Shown here: in pieces, positions 1 through 8,727 of the stretch
Layout: each line of letters opens with the position of its first letter
Position numbering within the stretch: position 1 is the first letter of the stretch
Origin: CANJIV01 sp046330225
GTDB taxonomy: Bacteria > Actinomycetota > Thermoleophilia > Solirubrobacterales > Solirubrobacteraceae
DNA: 64,000 nt
NCBI GenBank assembly: GCA_046330225.1
Contig: JAXLTD010000008.1
Location: forward strand, 176,837-240,836
Reading direction: 5' to 3'
Made by a program: the position numbers and the translations under genes
Notes under the pieces: model-generated
What the model saw: only the letters and a program-made list of their open reading frames with translations
Databases searched by the model: none
Told to the model about the DNA's origin: nothing

Positions 1-296
1 CCGCGCCGCACGCCGTCGGCCAGGCTGAAGACCTCCTCGCCCTCCAGCTCCGTGTAGGACGTGACGACGGTGAGCCCCAGCTCCTCGGCCAGGCCGAGGT
101 AGGCGTGCTGGAAGGGGCCGGTCAGCTCGCCGCCGAGCTGCACGAGCCGCCCGTCGGGCAGCGTGGCCTGCTCGACCCGGCCGCCCGGCCGGTCGCGGGC
201 CTCGACCACGAGGACGTCGGTGCCGGCGCGGGCGAGGTCCCGGGCCGCCGACAGTCCGGCGAGCCCGGCGCCCAGCACGATGACGTCGTGGCTCAT
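1..296 (-). CDS. Flavin monoamine oxidase family protein (N-terminal part, cut by window edge)
   Basis: The protein begins at the ATG whose last bases overlap the stop of the upstream synthetase gene (ATGA), so the two are translationally coupled. The visible 98 residues start MSHDVIVLGAGLAGLSAARD and continue with an EARDRPGGR segment, the FAD-binding Rossmann fold and GG doublet typical of flavin-containing amine oxidases. A substrate-domain start (LGGELTG) follows. By family it would oxidise an amine to an aldehyde and H2O2. The substrate cannot be read here, but the neighbouring polyamine transporter suggests a polyamine-type substrate. The C-terminus lies beyond the left edge. Last gene seen of a leftward operon with the acyl-CoA genes. 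Confidence 0.85.
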   Translation of the reverse strand, partial: MSHDVIVLGAGLAGLSAARDLARAGTDVLVVEARDRPGGRVEQATLPDGRLVQLGGELTGPFQHAYLGLAEELGLTVVTSYTELEGEEVFSLADGVRR

Positions 297-2398
297 CCGG
301 CGGCCTCGGCAGCGGCGGGCACGGACGCGGGGATCGTGCCGCGGCGCGCGACGGCGTCGACGGCGATCGCCCCGGACTCGCTCACGATCACGGGGTTGAG
401 CTCGATGAGGTCGAGGCCCTCGGCGAGCAGCGCGGCGCCGGCCGCGGCGGCGAGCCGGGCCGCCGCCTCCACGTCGAGCGGCGGCCGCCCGCGGCCGCCC
501 GTCAGGAGCGGCGCGCCCCGCAGCGTCCGGATCGCGGCGGCGACCCGCTCGGCGCTCGCGGGGAGCGGGACCACCGCGGCGTCGGCGAGCAGCTCGGTCC
601 AGGTCCCGCCGAGGCCGACGACGAGCGCCGGAACGACCGCGTCGCGCCGGGCGGAGACGAGCAGCTCGACCCCCGGCGCCGCCATCTGCTCGATGAGGAT
701 CTCGGTGCCGGCGGGGAGATTGAGGCCGGCGAGCCGCTCGTAGGCGGCGCGCACGGCGCCCGCGTCGCAGAGGTCGAGAGCGAGCGCGCCGGCCTCGGTC
801 TTGTGCTGCAGGGCTGCGGAGGACGCCTTGGCCACGACGGGGAACCCGAGCTCGGCGGCCGCCGCGGCGGCGTCGTCGGCGTCCCGCACGATCCGTCCGG
901 CGCACACCGCGACGCCGTGCCCGGCCAGCAGCGCCTTGGCGTCGTGCTCGGCGAGCCAGGACCCGTCTCCCGCGGCGGGCGTCCGCACGGCGGCGGCGAT
1001 CTCGCGCAGGCGGCCCGGGTCGGCCGGCTCGATCCGCAGCGCCTGGGTCGCCCGCAGGCCGGCCTCGAGCCCCGCGATGGCCGGGATGCCCGCGTGCAGC
1101 AGCTCCCCGGCGGACTCGTCGAGCAGCAGGTCGGGGAGGGTGGAGCACACGACGGTCGGCACCGGGCTGTCCACCGCGCCGGCCAGGATGCCGGAGCGCA
1201 CGAGCCGCCAGGACTCGCCGGCCCACCCCTCGATGCCAGGCGGCTCGTCGTAGATCACCAGCACCTGGCCGATGGCCGGGTCGGACCCCATCGCGCCGAC
1301 CATCTCCTTCAGCGGCTCGATCTCCCCCCAGATCTGCGCCGTGTAGTCCAGCGGGTTGGCCGCCGTGGTGCCCGCCGGGAGGACGGCGTTGATGCGGGCC
1401 GCCGTCTCCGGGGCGATCCGCGGCAGGTCGATGCCGAGCGCCTCGGCCTCGTCCGCGGCCATTCCGCAGTCCCCGCCCGAGCACGTCACGACCGCGACGC
1501 CGCCCCCGGCAGCCCGGGACGGCGTGGCCAGCGCCTTGGCCAGCTCCAGCAGCTCGTGCAGGTCGGTGGCCCAGGCGGCGCCCGCCTCCTCGACCAGCGA
1601 CCGGAACACGCGGTGGTCGCCCGCGACCGAGCCCGTGTGGGCCGCCGCGGCGCTCGCGCCTACCGCCGAGGCGCCGACCTTCAGGATCGCGACCCGCACG
1701 CCCGCGTCGGCGCAGCGCGCCAGCGCGTCGCAGAGGCGGTCGCCGTCGCCGTCGGACTCGAGGAACAGCGCGACCGAGCGCAGGTCGGCCTCGTCGGCCA
1801 GCGCGTCGAGGAAGTCCACCGCGTCCAGCACGGCCTGGTTGCCGCACGAGACAACCGTGTGCAGCCGCAGCCCGCGGCTGGCGCCGAGTGCGTTGACGGC
1901 GACGTTGCCGCTCTGCGCGATGAGCCCGACCGGCCCGGCGGGGACGTCGCGCAGCGCGTCCCCCCACAGCGCGACGCGCCCGTGCAGCCGCACGATGCCG
2001 TCGCAATTGGGGCCGCAGACCGGGAAATCGTGGGCCAGCGCGGCGGCCCGCAGCTCGGCCTGGAGGTCCGCGCCCGCGCCGGTCTTGTCCTCGGCGAAGC
2101 CGGCGGCGTAGACGACGGCGCCGCCGCAGCCGGCGGCTCCGGCTTCGGCCACGAGACCGGGAACGGCGCCCGCGCCCACCGCGATCACCACCGCGTCGGC
2201 CGGCTCCGGCAGCTCCGCCAGCGACGGGAAGACCTCGCGGCCCCGGACGACCCGGTGCGTGGGGTGGACGCCCCACACCTCGCCGGGGAAGCCCGCAAGC
2301 TCGAGGTTGCGCAGGGTCTCGTGGGCGTAGGTGTCCTCGCGCGGCGTGGCGCCGACGACGGCGATCGTGCGCGGATCGAGCAGGCGGGAGAGGTCCAT
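293..2398 (-). CDS. ADP-forming acyl-CoA synthetase (acetate-CoA ligase family), fused alpha-beta
   Basis: 701 residues, the usual length of one-chain NDP-forming acyl-CoA synthetases. Order of domains: CoA-binding Rossmann domain (about 1-130, start DPRTIAVVGAT), two succinyl-CoA-ligase-like domains (about 145-450) with the AHTGSVAGD segment that carries the phosphohistidine in this family, and a C-terminal ATP-grasp_5 domain (about 480-700). By family it interconverts acyl-CoA + ADP + Pi with free acid + ATP, or activates acids. It starts 3 nt after the acyl-CoA dehydrogenase stop and overlaps the amine oxidase by 4 nt, so it is part of a tight operon. A role in activating the acid formed after amine oxidation is inference. 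Confidence 0.9.
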   Translation of the reverse strand: MDLSRLLDPRTIAVVGATPREDTYAHETLRNLELAGFPGEVWGVHPTHRVVRGREVFPSLAELPEPADAVVIAVGAGAVPGLVAEAGAAGCGGAVVYAAGFAEDKTGAGADLQAELRAAALAHDFPVCGPNCDGIVRLHGRVALWGDALRDVPAGPVGLIAQSGNVAVNALGASRGLRLHTVVSCGNQAVLDAVDFLDALADEADLRSVALFLESDGDGDRLCDALARCADAGVRVAILKVGASAVGASAAAAHTGSVAGDHRVFRSLVEEAGAAWATDLHELLELAKALATPSRAAGGGVAVVTCSGGDCGMAADEAEALGIDLPRIAPETAARINAVLPAGTTAANPLDYTAQIWGEIEPLKEMVGAMGSDPAIGQVLVIYDEPPGIEGWAGESWRLVRSGILAGAVDSPVPTVVCSTLPDLLLDESAGELLHAGIPAIAGLEAGLRATQALRIEPADPGRLREIAAAVRTPAAGDGSWLAEHDAKALLAGHGVAVCAGRIVRDADDAAAAAAELGFPVVAKASSAALQHKTEAGALALDLCDAGAVRAAYERLAGLNLPAGTEILIEQMAAPGVELLVSARRDAVVPALVVGLGGTWTELLADAAVVPLPASAERVAAAIRTLRGAPLLTGGRGRPPLDVEAAARLAAAAGAALLAEGLDLIELNPVIVSESGAIAVDAVARRGTIPASVPAAAEAAG

Positions 2399-2401
2399 CG
2401 T

Positions 2402-3610
2402 CTAGTGGATGATCGCCTCGACGCCGCGGCGCTCCAGGCCGCGGGCGACGATGACGCGCTGGATCTCGCTCGTGCCTTCCCAGATCCGGTCGACCCGCAG
2501 CTCGCGCAGCAGGCGCTCGGCGACGTTGCGGCGCATGTAGCCGCGGCCGCCGAACACCTGCAGCGCGCGATCGGCCACCCGGAACGCGGTCTCCGAGACG
2601 AAGAGCTTGGCCATCGAGGCCTTGGCGTGGACGAGGCGGACGTCGGCGCCGGCGTCGGCCAGTCGCACGGCGTCGAGCGTGAGCGCCCGCGCGGCCGCCG
2701 CCTCGGCGGCGCAGTCGGCGAGCGGGAAGGCGACGCCCTGGTAGTCGAAGATCCGCTGCCCGCCCTGCTCGCGCTCGATCGCGAAGGCCGTGGCCTCCTC
2801 GATCAGGCGCCACATCGATCCGCAGCCGCGGGCGGCGATTCCCATGCGCTCCTCGCTGAACCACGCGCGCTGGAGATCGAGCCCGGCCCCGATCTCGCCG
2901 ACGACGGCGTCCCGCGGAATCTCGACGGCGGTGAACCGGATGGCCGGGTGGCGGTGCGGGTAGGTGTGCATGAAGTCCGGGTCGTCGACGATCTCGAGGC
3001 CGTCGGCGTCGCGGTCGATCAGGAACAGCGTCGGCTGCGGGCCGCCGTCGACGAGCGCCGAGGCCATGACGATGTAGACGCCGCAGTCGCCGCCGTGGGT
3101 GACGAACCACTTCTCGCCGTCGATGCGCCAGCCGTCGGCCGTCGGCGTGGCGGTCGTCGCGATGCCTGCCGGGTCCGACCCGGCGTCGGCCTCGGTGACC
3201 GCGTAGGCGTCGGCGTAGTCCCACTCCAGCTCGCCGGCCAGCGCCGGCCGCAGGTAGCGGTCGATCTGGGCCTCCGAGGCCGAGCCGAGCACGTTGTAGG
3301 CGCCCGGGATCACCCAGTAGAGGCCGTTGGTCGAGCGGCCGAACTGCTCCTGCACGAGGAACCACTCCATCCGGGTCCAGCCCTGCCCGCCGTGCTCGGG
3401 CCGGTGCAGCCCGCCGTTCAGGCCGGCGGCGATCGCCTCGGACCGGATGCGGGTCCGCAGCTCGCGCGGCATGCCGCCGCGCGGCCCGCGCTCCTCGGCG
3501 GCCTCCTCCTCGGGGATCAGGATCTCGTCGACGAAGCGGCGCGCTCGCGCCTGCAGGTCGCGCTCGGCCTCGGTGAGGCGGCTGTCGGAGGGCACGGCGG
3601 TGGTCGTCAT
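2402..3610 (-). CDS. Acyl-CoA dehydrogenase family protein (second of tandem pair)
   Basis: 402 residues from the ATG at 3610 (MTTTAVPSDS); the reading frame stays open far upstream, but that part is low-complexity Arg/Ser shadow sequence inside the preceding gene. FAD-dependent acyl-CoA dehydrogenase fold: N-terminal helices, the YAVTEADAGSDP flavin/substrate motif, a beta domain, and a C-terminal helical domain ending GGRGYMRRNVAERLLRELR then RIWEGTSEIQR, where the Glu is the usual catalytic base position. Introduces a 2,3-double bond into an acyl-CoA, passing electrons to ETF. It is a close paralogue of the gene 40 nt upstream; both share start, motif and tail wording, indicating a tandem duplication. 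Confidence 0.92.
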   Translation of the reverse strand: MTTTAVPSDSRLTEAERDLQARARRFVDEILIPEEEAAEERGPRGGMPRELRTRIRSEAIAAGLNGGLHRPEHGGQGWTRMEWFLVQEQFGRSTNGLYWVIPGAYNVLGSASEAQIDRYLRPALAGELEWDYADAYAVTEADAGSDPAGIATTATPTADGWRIDGEKWFVTHGGDCGVYIVMASALVDGGPQPTLFLIDRDADGLEIVDDPDFMHTYPHRHPAIRFTAVEIPRDAVVGEIGAGLDLQRAWFSEERMGIAARGCGSMWRLIEEATAFAIEREQGGQRIFDYQGVAFPLADCAAEAAAARALTLDAVRLADAGADVRLVHAKASMAKLFVSETAFRVADRALQVFGGRGYMRRNVAERLLRELRVDRIWEGTSEIQRVIVARGLERRGVEAIIH

Positions 3611-3650
3611 CGGGGTCCTCTGGGCGTGGGGTGGGGGTGCAGGTGCCGCG

Positions 3651-4856
3651 CTACTGCAGCATCTGGGCGACGCCGCGGCGCTCGAGGCCGCGGGCGACGA
3701 TGAGGCGCTGGATCTCGCTCGTGCCTTCCCAGATGCGGTCGACGCGCAGCTCCCGCAGGAAGCGCTCGGCGACGTTGGTGCGCAGGTAGCCGCGGCCGCC
3801 GAAGGCCTGCACGCAGCGGTCCGCGCAGCGGCACGCGGCCTCGGAGACGAACAGCTTCGCCATCGAGGCCTTGCCGTGCAGCAGCTTCGGATCGGCGCCG
3901 TTGTCGGCGAGGCGGGCGACCTCGAAGGCGAGGAGCCGGCCGGCGGCGGCGTCGGCGGCGGAATCGGCGAGCGGGAAGGCGACGCCCTGGTAGTCGTAGA
4001 TCCGCTGCCCGCCCTGCTCACGCTCGCGGGCCCAGGCCGTCGTGTCCTCGAGCAGCCGCAGCATCGAGCCGACGCCGCGGGCGGCGATCCCGAGCCGCTC
4101 CTCGACGAACCACGCCTGCTGGAGCGCGTCGCCCTCGCCGACGCCGCCGATGACCGCGTCGCGCGGGATCTCGACGCCGGTGAACCGGATCGTCGGGTGG
4201 CCGTGAGGGTAGTTGTGGGTGAAGGGCGGATCGTCGACGAACTCGATCCCGGGAAGATCGGCGTCGACCGCGAACAGCGTCGGGAGCGCCTGGCCGTCGA
4301 CGAGCGCATTGGCCACGACGATGAGGACCTTCGCGACGTCGCCGGAGGTCGCGAACCACTTCTCCCCGTCGATGACCCAGCCGCCCTCGGACGGGCGCGC
4401 AACCGTCTCGATCCGCGACGGGTCCGACCCGGCGTTGGCCTCGGTCACGGCGTAGCAGTCCTGGGACTCCCCGCGGATGCCGGGCTTCAGGTAGCGCTCG
4501 ATCTGGTCCGGGCTGGCCGCCGACCACACGTTGTACGCGTTCGGGATGTGCCACGAGATCGCGTTCGTGGACCGCCCGAGCTGCTCCTCGACGACCCACC
4601 ACTCGACGTGGCTCCAGCCCTGCCCGCCGTGCTCGGGCGCGTGCAGCCCGCCGTTCAGCCGCGCGGCGATGGCCTCGCGGCGGATGCCGGCGATCGTCTC
4701 CTCGGGCAGCCGCCCGTGCGCGAGCTCCGCGGTCTCCTCGAGTGGAATCAGGACCTCGTCGACGAAGCGGCGCGCGCGCTCCTGCAGCTCGCGCTCGGCC
4801 TCGGTCAGGTCGATGAGCCCGGCGGCGGGCCCGGTAGTCGTCACGGCGCTGGTCAT
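3651..4856 (-). CDS. Acyl-CoA dehydrogenase family protein (first of tandem pair)
   Basis: 401 residues, starting MTSAVTTTGPAAG, with GGAGAGG just upstream of the ATG. Shows YAVTEANAGSDP in the middle and RIWEGTSEIQRLIVARG near the end, as in acyl-CoA dehydrogenases. Its sequence is strongly similar along the whole length to the following gene. First gene of a leftward operon that runs into the acyl-CoA synthetase and the amine oxidase. A -10-like TACCGT (4931-4926) with TGACTT 17 bp before it (4954-4949) would place the -35 inside the palindromic operator at 4940-4955, so repression by the divergent TetR protein is a reasonable inference. Confidence 0.92.
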   Translation of the reverse strand: MTSAVTTTGPAAGLIDLTEAERELQERARRFVDEVLIPLEETAELAHGRLPEETIAGIRREAIAARLNGGLHAPEHGGQGWSHVEWWVVEEQLGRSTNAISWHIPNAYNVWSAASPDQIERYLKPGIRGESQDCYAVTEANAGSDPSRIETVARPSEGGWVIDGEKWFATSGDVAKVLIVVANALVDGQALPTLFAVDADLPGIEFVDDPPFTHNYPHGHPTIRFTGVEIPRDAVIGGVGEGDALQQAWFVEERLGIAARGVGSMLRLLEDTTAWAREREQGGQRIYDYQGVAFPLADSAADAAAGRLLAFEVARLADNGADPKLLHGKASMAKLFVSEAACRCADRCVQAFGGRGYLRTNVAERFLRELRVDRIWEGTSEIQRLIVARGLERRGVAQMLQ

Positions 4857-4939
4857 GCCTCTCCGTCTGCGGTCGAACCCTCGGACATGCGGCGAGCGAA
4901 CAGGCTCGGTCGGGCCGCGCGAAACACGGTAGCATGCGG

Positions 4940-4955
4940 CTGACTACAAAGTCAG
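4940..4955. promoter_or_regulatory. Palindromic operator, copy 1 (CTGACTACAAAGTCAG)
   Basis: A perfect 6-bp inverted repeat (CTGACT/AGTCAG) with a four-base centre. It lies between the divergent acyl-CoA dehydrogenase and TetR genes and overlaps the inferred -35 of the dehydrogenase promoter. The same element, with a single arm mismatch, recurs at 16206-16221. That is what makes it a candidate binding site for the adjacent TetR protein; binding itself is inferred. Confidence 0.7.
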
Positions 4956-5003
4956 GACCGGTCGGCCGCTGGGAGGCGGCCCGGCTGGAGGGAGAGGAGA
5001 GCG

Positions 5004-5744
5004 CTGAGTCAGAAGGATTCCCGCGCGGACGCCGCCGGCGCCGCCGCGGTTCCATCGGCTGGCCCCGAGGCCGGCGGCGACCCCGCCGGCGACGGAGGCG
5101 CGAGCGCTCGCGGGCGCATTCTCGAGGCGGCCTGCGACCTCATCGCCGCCGAGGGGCTCGACGGCGTCCGCATCGCGCGGATCGCCAACGCGGCGGGCAT
5201 CTCGACCTCGCTCATCCACTACCACTTCGACACGCGCGAGCGGCTGCTCGAGGAAGCCATCGACCACTCGTTCGACCGCGCCGCCGAGGTCTTCCAGGCC
5301 GCCGACGACGACCGCGAGGAGGCCGCGGCAGCGGGATCATCCGCTCGGCTGCTCGCCGACCGGATCGACCAGTGCCTCCCGCTGCCGGGCGTGCTGGAGC
5401 GCGACTGGCTCCTGTGGTGGGAGCTCGACCTGCGGGCCGTCCGCAGCCCCGAGCTGCGTCCGGTCGCGGCACGGCTGTACGGCCGCTACCACGACTTCCT
5501 CGCGGGCCCGATCGCGGCCGGCGTGCAGAGCGGGGAGTTCGCCCCCTGCGACCCGCGCGAGGTCGCCGACCTCGCGATCGCCATGATCGATGGGCATGGC
5601 GGCCGGGCGCTCATCAACGACCCGGAGATGCCGATGACCCGCGTGCGCTCGCTCATCGGGCGCATGCTCGCGCGCGAGCTCGGGCTGCCCGAGCCGCGCC
5701 TGCCGTTCCGGCGCCTGCCGGCCGCCACGAAGGCCGGGTCATGA
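5004..5744 (+). CDS. TetR/AcrR family transcriptional regulator, probable CTG start
   Basis: About 246 residues. The HTH region reads RILEAACDLIAAEGLDGV, then IARIANAAGISTSLIHYHF and TRERLLEEAI, a clear TetR N-terminal domain, followed by a ligand domain with a WLLWWELDLRA segment and an ending RRLPAATKAGS. The frame is open only from 4944, and between there and the HTH there is no ATG, GTG or TTG. CTG at 5004 sits just behind GGAGAGGAGA (4991-5000) and is the best start (MSQKDSRADAAG). The next GTG in frame (5391) would remove the whole HTH. Divergent from the acyl-CoA dehydrogenase operon and upstream of the transporter genes. A sequencing frameshift is the alternative explanation. Confidence 0.85.
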   Translation: MSQKDSRADAAGAAAVPSAGPEAGGDPAGDGGASARGRILEAACDLIAAEGLDGVRIARIANAAGISTSLIHYHFDTRERLLEEAIDHSFDRAAEVFQAADDDREEAAAAGSSARLLADRIDQCLPLPGVLERDWLLWWELDLRAVRSPELRPVAARLYGRYHDFLAGPIAAGVQSGEFAPCDPREVADLAIAMIDGHGGRALINDPEMPMTRVRSLIGRMLARELGLPEPRLPFRRLPAATKAGS

Positions 5745-5853
5745 GCGCGGCCCCTGGCGCCCGGCGCGCGGGACGTGAGAGTGTGGTTCATTGCGACGAG
5801 GGCCGCCCGGGGTGCGGCGGCCGATCGGACGACCAAGACAAGGGGAGTGCCAG

Positions 5854-6984
5854 ATGACCGATCCGTTCATGCGACCCACCCGCCGCCGCGAGTTCCTTCA
5901 GGCCGGCGCCGGCCTGGCGCTCGGCGCCACGTCCCTGGGCGCGCTCGGCTGCGGCGTGAACAGCGGCTCGGCCGGCAGTGAGAAGTCGACCGAGAAGGTC
6001 ATCAAGGCCAAGCCCGACGGCGATCTCATCTACTTCAACTACTCGGACTACATCGACCCCGGCGTCGTGAAGGCGTTCGAGAAGGAGTACGGCGTCAACG
6101 TCCGCCAGTCCTACTTCGACTCGATGCCCGGCATGTTCTCCAAGCTGCGGGCCGGCAACCGGTACGACGTGATCTTCCCGACCCAGGAGTACGTCAGCCG
6201 GCTCATCCGCGGCAACCAGCTCCTCAAGCTCGACCAGGATCAGATCAAGAACGCGAAGTACATCAACCCGTTCTTCACGAATCCGAAGTACGACGAGGGC
6301 TCCGCGCACACCGTTCCGTACTCGATGTACACGACCGGCATCTGTTACCGCACGGACAAGATCAAGAACATGACGGGCTCGTGGAACGACCTCTCCAACC
6401 CGGAGGGCAAGGGCCGCACGTACATGCTCGACGATTTCCAGGAGTGCATCGGGCAGGCGAACTACCTCAACGGGTTCCAGCTCAACACCGAGGACCCCGA
6501 CGAGCTCGCGAAGTCCAAGCAGACGCTGCTGAAGCAGAAGCAGAACCTGCGCGCCTACTCGACGAACGACATCGTGAACCTCTCGAGCGGCAACGCCTGG
6601 ATCCACCACGCCTGGAACGGCGACGTCGTCAACGTCCGCAACCAGGTCAAGAACCCCGAGGACTTCAAGTACCAGACGAACAAGGAGGGAATCCCGGTCG
6701 GCTCGGACACGATGGCGATTCCGGCCAACGCCCAGCACCCGGGCACGGCGCTGCTCTTCATCAACTGGATGCTCGACCCCGACAACGCGGCCAAGAACAT
6801 CAAGTACATCGGCTACCCGATGCCGAACGACGGGGCCAAGGGCGCGTTCGCCGAGCTGGTGAAGGACGACCCGTCGATCGACGTCACGACCGAGGACCTG
6901 CAGAAGGGCGACCAGTTCACCGACCTCACGCCGAACGGGCGCAAGGAGTGGGACCGCGTGTGGACCGAGGTCCGCGCCGCCTAG
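5854..6984 (+). CDS. potD: Spermidine/putrescine ABC transporter substrate-binding lipoprotein (PotD-like)
   Basis: 376 residues from the ATG at 5854, preceded by AGGGGAG (5841-5847). The N-terminus has a twin-arginine motif (RRREFLQ) and a lipobox LGALGC, so it is probably a Tat-exported lipoprotein anchored at Cys33. The mature part opens with LIYFNYSDYIDPGVVKAFEK, the polyamine-binding-protein signature (E. coli PotD has a Trp where this has the Tyr of NYSDY). It continues with YDVIFPTQEYVSRL and ends at a Trp-containing DRVWTEVRAA tail. Captures the amine outside the membrane. First gene of a four-gene transporter operon; the permease starts 7 nt downstream. Confidence 0.93.
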   Translation: MTDPFMRPTRRREFLQAGAGLALGATSLGALGCGVNSGSAGSEKSTEKVIKAKPDGDLIYFNYSDYIDPGVVKAFEKEYGVNVRQSYFDSMPGMFSKLRAGNRYDVIFPTQEYVSRLIRGNQLLKLDQDQIKNAKYINPFFTNPKYDEGSAHTVPYSMYTTGICYRTDKIKNMTGSWNDLSNPEGKGRTYMLDDFQECIGQANYLNGFQLNTEDPDELAKSKQTLLKQKQNLRAYSTNDIVNLSSGNAWIHHAWNGDVVNVRNQVKNPEDFKYQTNKEGIPVGSDTMAIPANAQHPGTALLFINWMLDPDNAAKNIKYIGYPMPNDGAKGAFAELVKDDPSIDVTTEDLQKGDQFTDLTPNGRKEWDRVWTEVRAA

Positions 6985-6991
6985 CCTGACC

Positions 6992-7828
6992 GTGCGCCGG
7001 CGCGACTTCTATCCGCGGTTCCTGCTGCCCGGCGGCGTCTGGCTGGTGCTGTTCTTCGCCATCCCGCTGGGCATCACGGTCGCGCTGTCGTTCGGGTCCA
7101 ACGACGAGCTCGGCAACGCCGTCTACGGATGGAACCCGCAGAACTACGCCGACGTCTTCGACCCGCTGTTCCTGCCGGTCCTGCTGCGGTCGGTCGGCTT
7201 CGCCTTCGGCTGCGGCCTGCTCTGCCTGCTGATCGGCTACCCGGTCGCGTACTACATCGCCCGCTACGGCGGGCGGCGCAAGCACGTGCTCATCGGCCTG
7301 GTCGTCCTGCCGTTCTTCATCAACTACCTCGTTCGCACGTATGCCTGGGTGGCGATCCTCTCCGACGAGGGGCTGCTCAACGGCGTGCTGGGCACGAACA
7401 TCCAGTTCCTCAACACGCCGGTGGCGGTGATCGGCGGCCTCGTGTACGGGTACCTGGCGTTCATGATCCTGCCGATCTATGCGTCGCTGGACCGCATGGA
7501 CCCGGCGCTCATCGAGGCGGGCAAGGACCTGTACGGCACGCCGTTCCAGACGTTCCGCTACGTCACGTGGCCCGCCACGTTCCAGGGCGTCCTGGCCGGC
7601 GCGGTCCTCGTGTTCCTCCCGGCGGTGGGCGACTTCATCTCCGCTGAGCTGCTGGGCGGGACGGAGACCTACATGGTCGGCAACCTGATCCAGCAGCAGT
7701 TCTACGGCGCCGACAACTGGCCGTTCGGGGCCGCGCTGACCATCGTGATGATGATCTTCCTGATGTTCTTCATGGTCTTCTACCTGCGCTCGGCGGCGAA
7801 GGCCGCCAAGGCCGAGGCGGTCGCGTGA
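6992..7828 (+). CDS. potB: Polyamine ABC transporter permease (PotB-like)
   Basis: 278 residues, GTG start 7 nt after the binding-protein gene. Six hydrophobic segments, with the cytoplasmic EAA loop visible as EAGKDLYGTPFQTFRYVTWP (about residues 170-190), where the ATPase docks. Inner-membrane half of the polyamine importer, pairing with the PotC-like protein. The stop overlaps the next start (GTGA), indicating translational coupling. The sequence FINYLVRTYAW between membrane segments is characteristic of the PotB/YdcU group. Confidence 0.93.
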   Translation: MRRRDFYPRFLLPGGVWLVLFFAIPLGITVALSFGSNDELGNAVYGWNPQNYADVFDPLFLPVLLRSVGFAFGCGLLCLLIGYPVAYYIARYGGRRKHVLIGLVVLPFFINYLVRTYAWVAILSDEGLLNGVLGTNIQFLNTPVAVIGGLVYGYLAFMILPIYASLDRMDPALIEAGKDLYGTPFQTFRYVTWPATFQGVLAGAVLVFLPAVGDFISAELLGGTETYMVGNLIQQQFYGADNWPFGAALTIVMMIFLMFFMVFYLRSAAKAAKAEAVA

Positions 7829-8727
7829 ACACCCCCGCCGCCGCCGCGCCGCCGATTCCGCCCGCGTCACCCGTGCCGGCGGACGCCGCTGTGAAGCCGG
7901 CCAAGGCCTTCTACCGCCCCCGGTTCCTGAAGGTGTTCACGGGCCTGGTGTACCTGTGGCTGTTCGCGCCGATCGCGATCGTGATCCTGTTCTCGTTCAA
8001 CACGACGAAGTCGCTCCAGCAGTTCCAGGGGTTCTCGCTGAAGTGGTACGAGTCGTTCTTCCAGGACGCGACGCTGAAGTCCTCGCTCGTGGCCTCGCTG
8101 GAGATCTCGCTCGTCGTGATGGTCGTCGCCACGATCCTGGGCACGACGCTCGCGCTCGGGCTGGTCCGCTCGCGCGCGCGCTGGAGCACGGGCGTGAACA
8201 TCCTGATGCTGGTCCCGCTCGTGACGCCGGAGATCGTGGCGGCGGCCTCGTCGCTGCTGCTGTTCTCCCAGCTCGCCTGGCCGCTGTCGCTGGGCACGAT
8301 CATCATCGCCCAGATCACGTTCTCGATCTCCTACGTGGCCGTGGTGGTCCGCGCGCGGCTCACCGGGCTGAACCGGGAGGCCGAGGAGGCCGCGATGGAC
8401 CTCGGCGCCACTCGCTTCCAGGCGCTGCGCCTCGTGACCCTGCCGGCGCTGTGGCCGGCGATCATCGCCTCGGGCCTGCTGACGTTCGTCCTCGCCTTCG
8501 ACGACTTCGTCATCTCCTTCTTCACGACCGGCGAATCGCCTCAGCCGCTCCCGGTCCGTATCTATTCGGCGATCCGCACGGGGATCTCGCCGACCATCAA
8601 CGCGACCGGGACGATCATGATGGTCGTCTCGCTGGCGATCATCATCGTGGCCCTGCTGCTGCCCCGGTTCTTCGGGCGCAAGGAGAGCGGGCTGGACGTC
8701 CTGACAGCGGGGGAGGTTGGCAAGTGA
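7825..8727 (+). CDS. potC: Polyamine ABC transporter permease (PotC-like)
   Basis: 300 residues, GTG start overlapping the potB stop by 4 nt. The N-terminal 30 residues are a Pro/Ala-rich extension before the first membrane segment (YLWLFAPIAIVILFSFN). The EAA loop reads EEAAMDLGATRFQALRLVTLP, and FDDFVISFF follows, as in PotC proteins. Forms the transmembrane channel with PotB and couples to PotA. Its stop again overlaps the next gene start (GTGA). Confidence 0.93.
   Translation: MNTPAAAAPPIPPASPVPADAAVKPAKAFYRPRFLKVFTGLVYLWLFAPIAIVILFSFNTTKSLQQFQGFSLKWYESFFQDATLKSSLVASLEISLVVMVVATILGTTLALGLVRSRARWSTGVNILMLVPLVTPEIVAAASSLLLFSQLAWPLSLGTIIIAQITFSISYVAVVVRARLTGLNREAEEAAMDLGATRFQALRLVTLPALWPAIIASGLLTFVLAFDDFVISFFTTGESPQPLPVRIYSAIRTGISPTINATGTIMMVVSLAIIIVALLLPRFFGRKESGLDVLTAGEVGK

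Noticed and set aside
803..3703. Very long opposite-strand frame over the acyl-CoA genes
   Set aside because: Antisense shadow caused by high GC; composition is Arg/Gly/Asp-rich without domains. The same applies to 28557-32336 and other long antisense frames.
5744..5853. Riboswitch upstream of the polyamine-binding-protein gene
   Set aside because: No conserved riboswitch core or convincing anti-terminator pairing could be recognised in 110 bp.
4934..5857. ATG-started frame of 307 residues over the TetR gene
   Set aside because: Arg/Pro-rich out-of-frame shadow. The TetR domain is in another frame with a CTG start.
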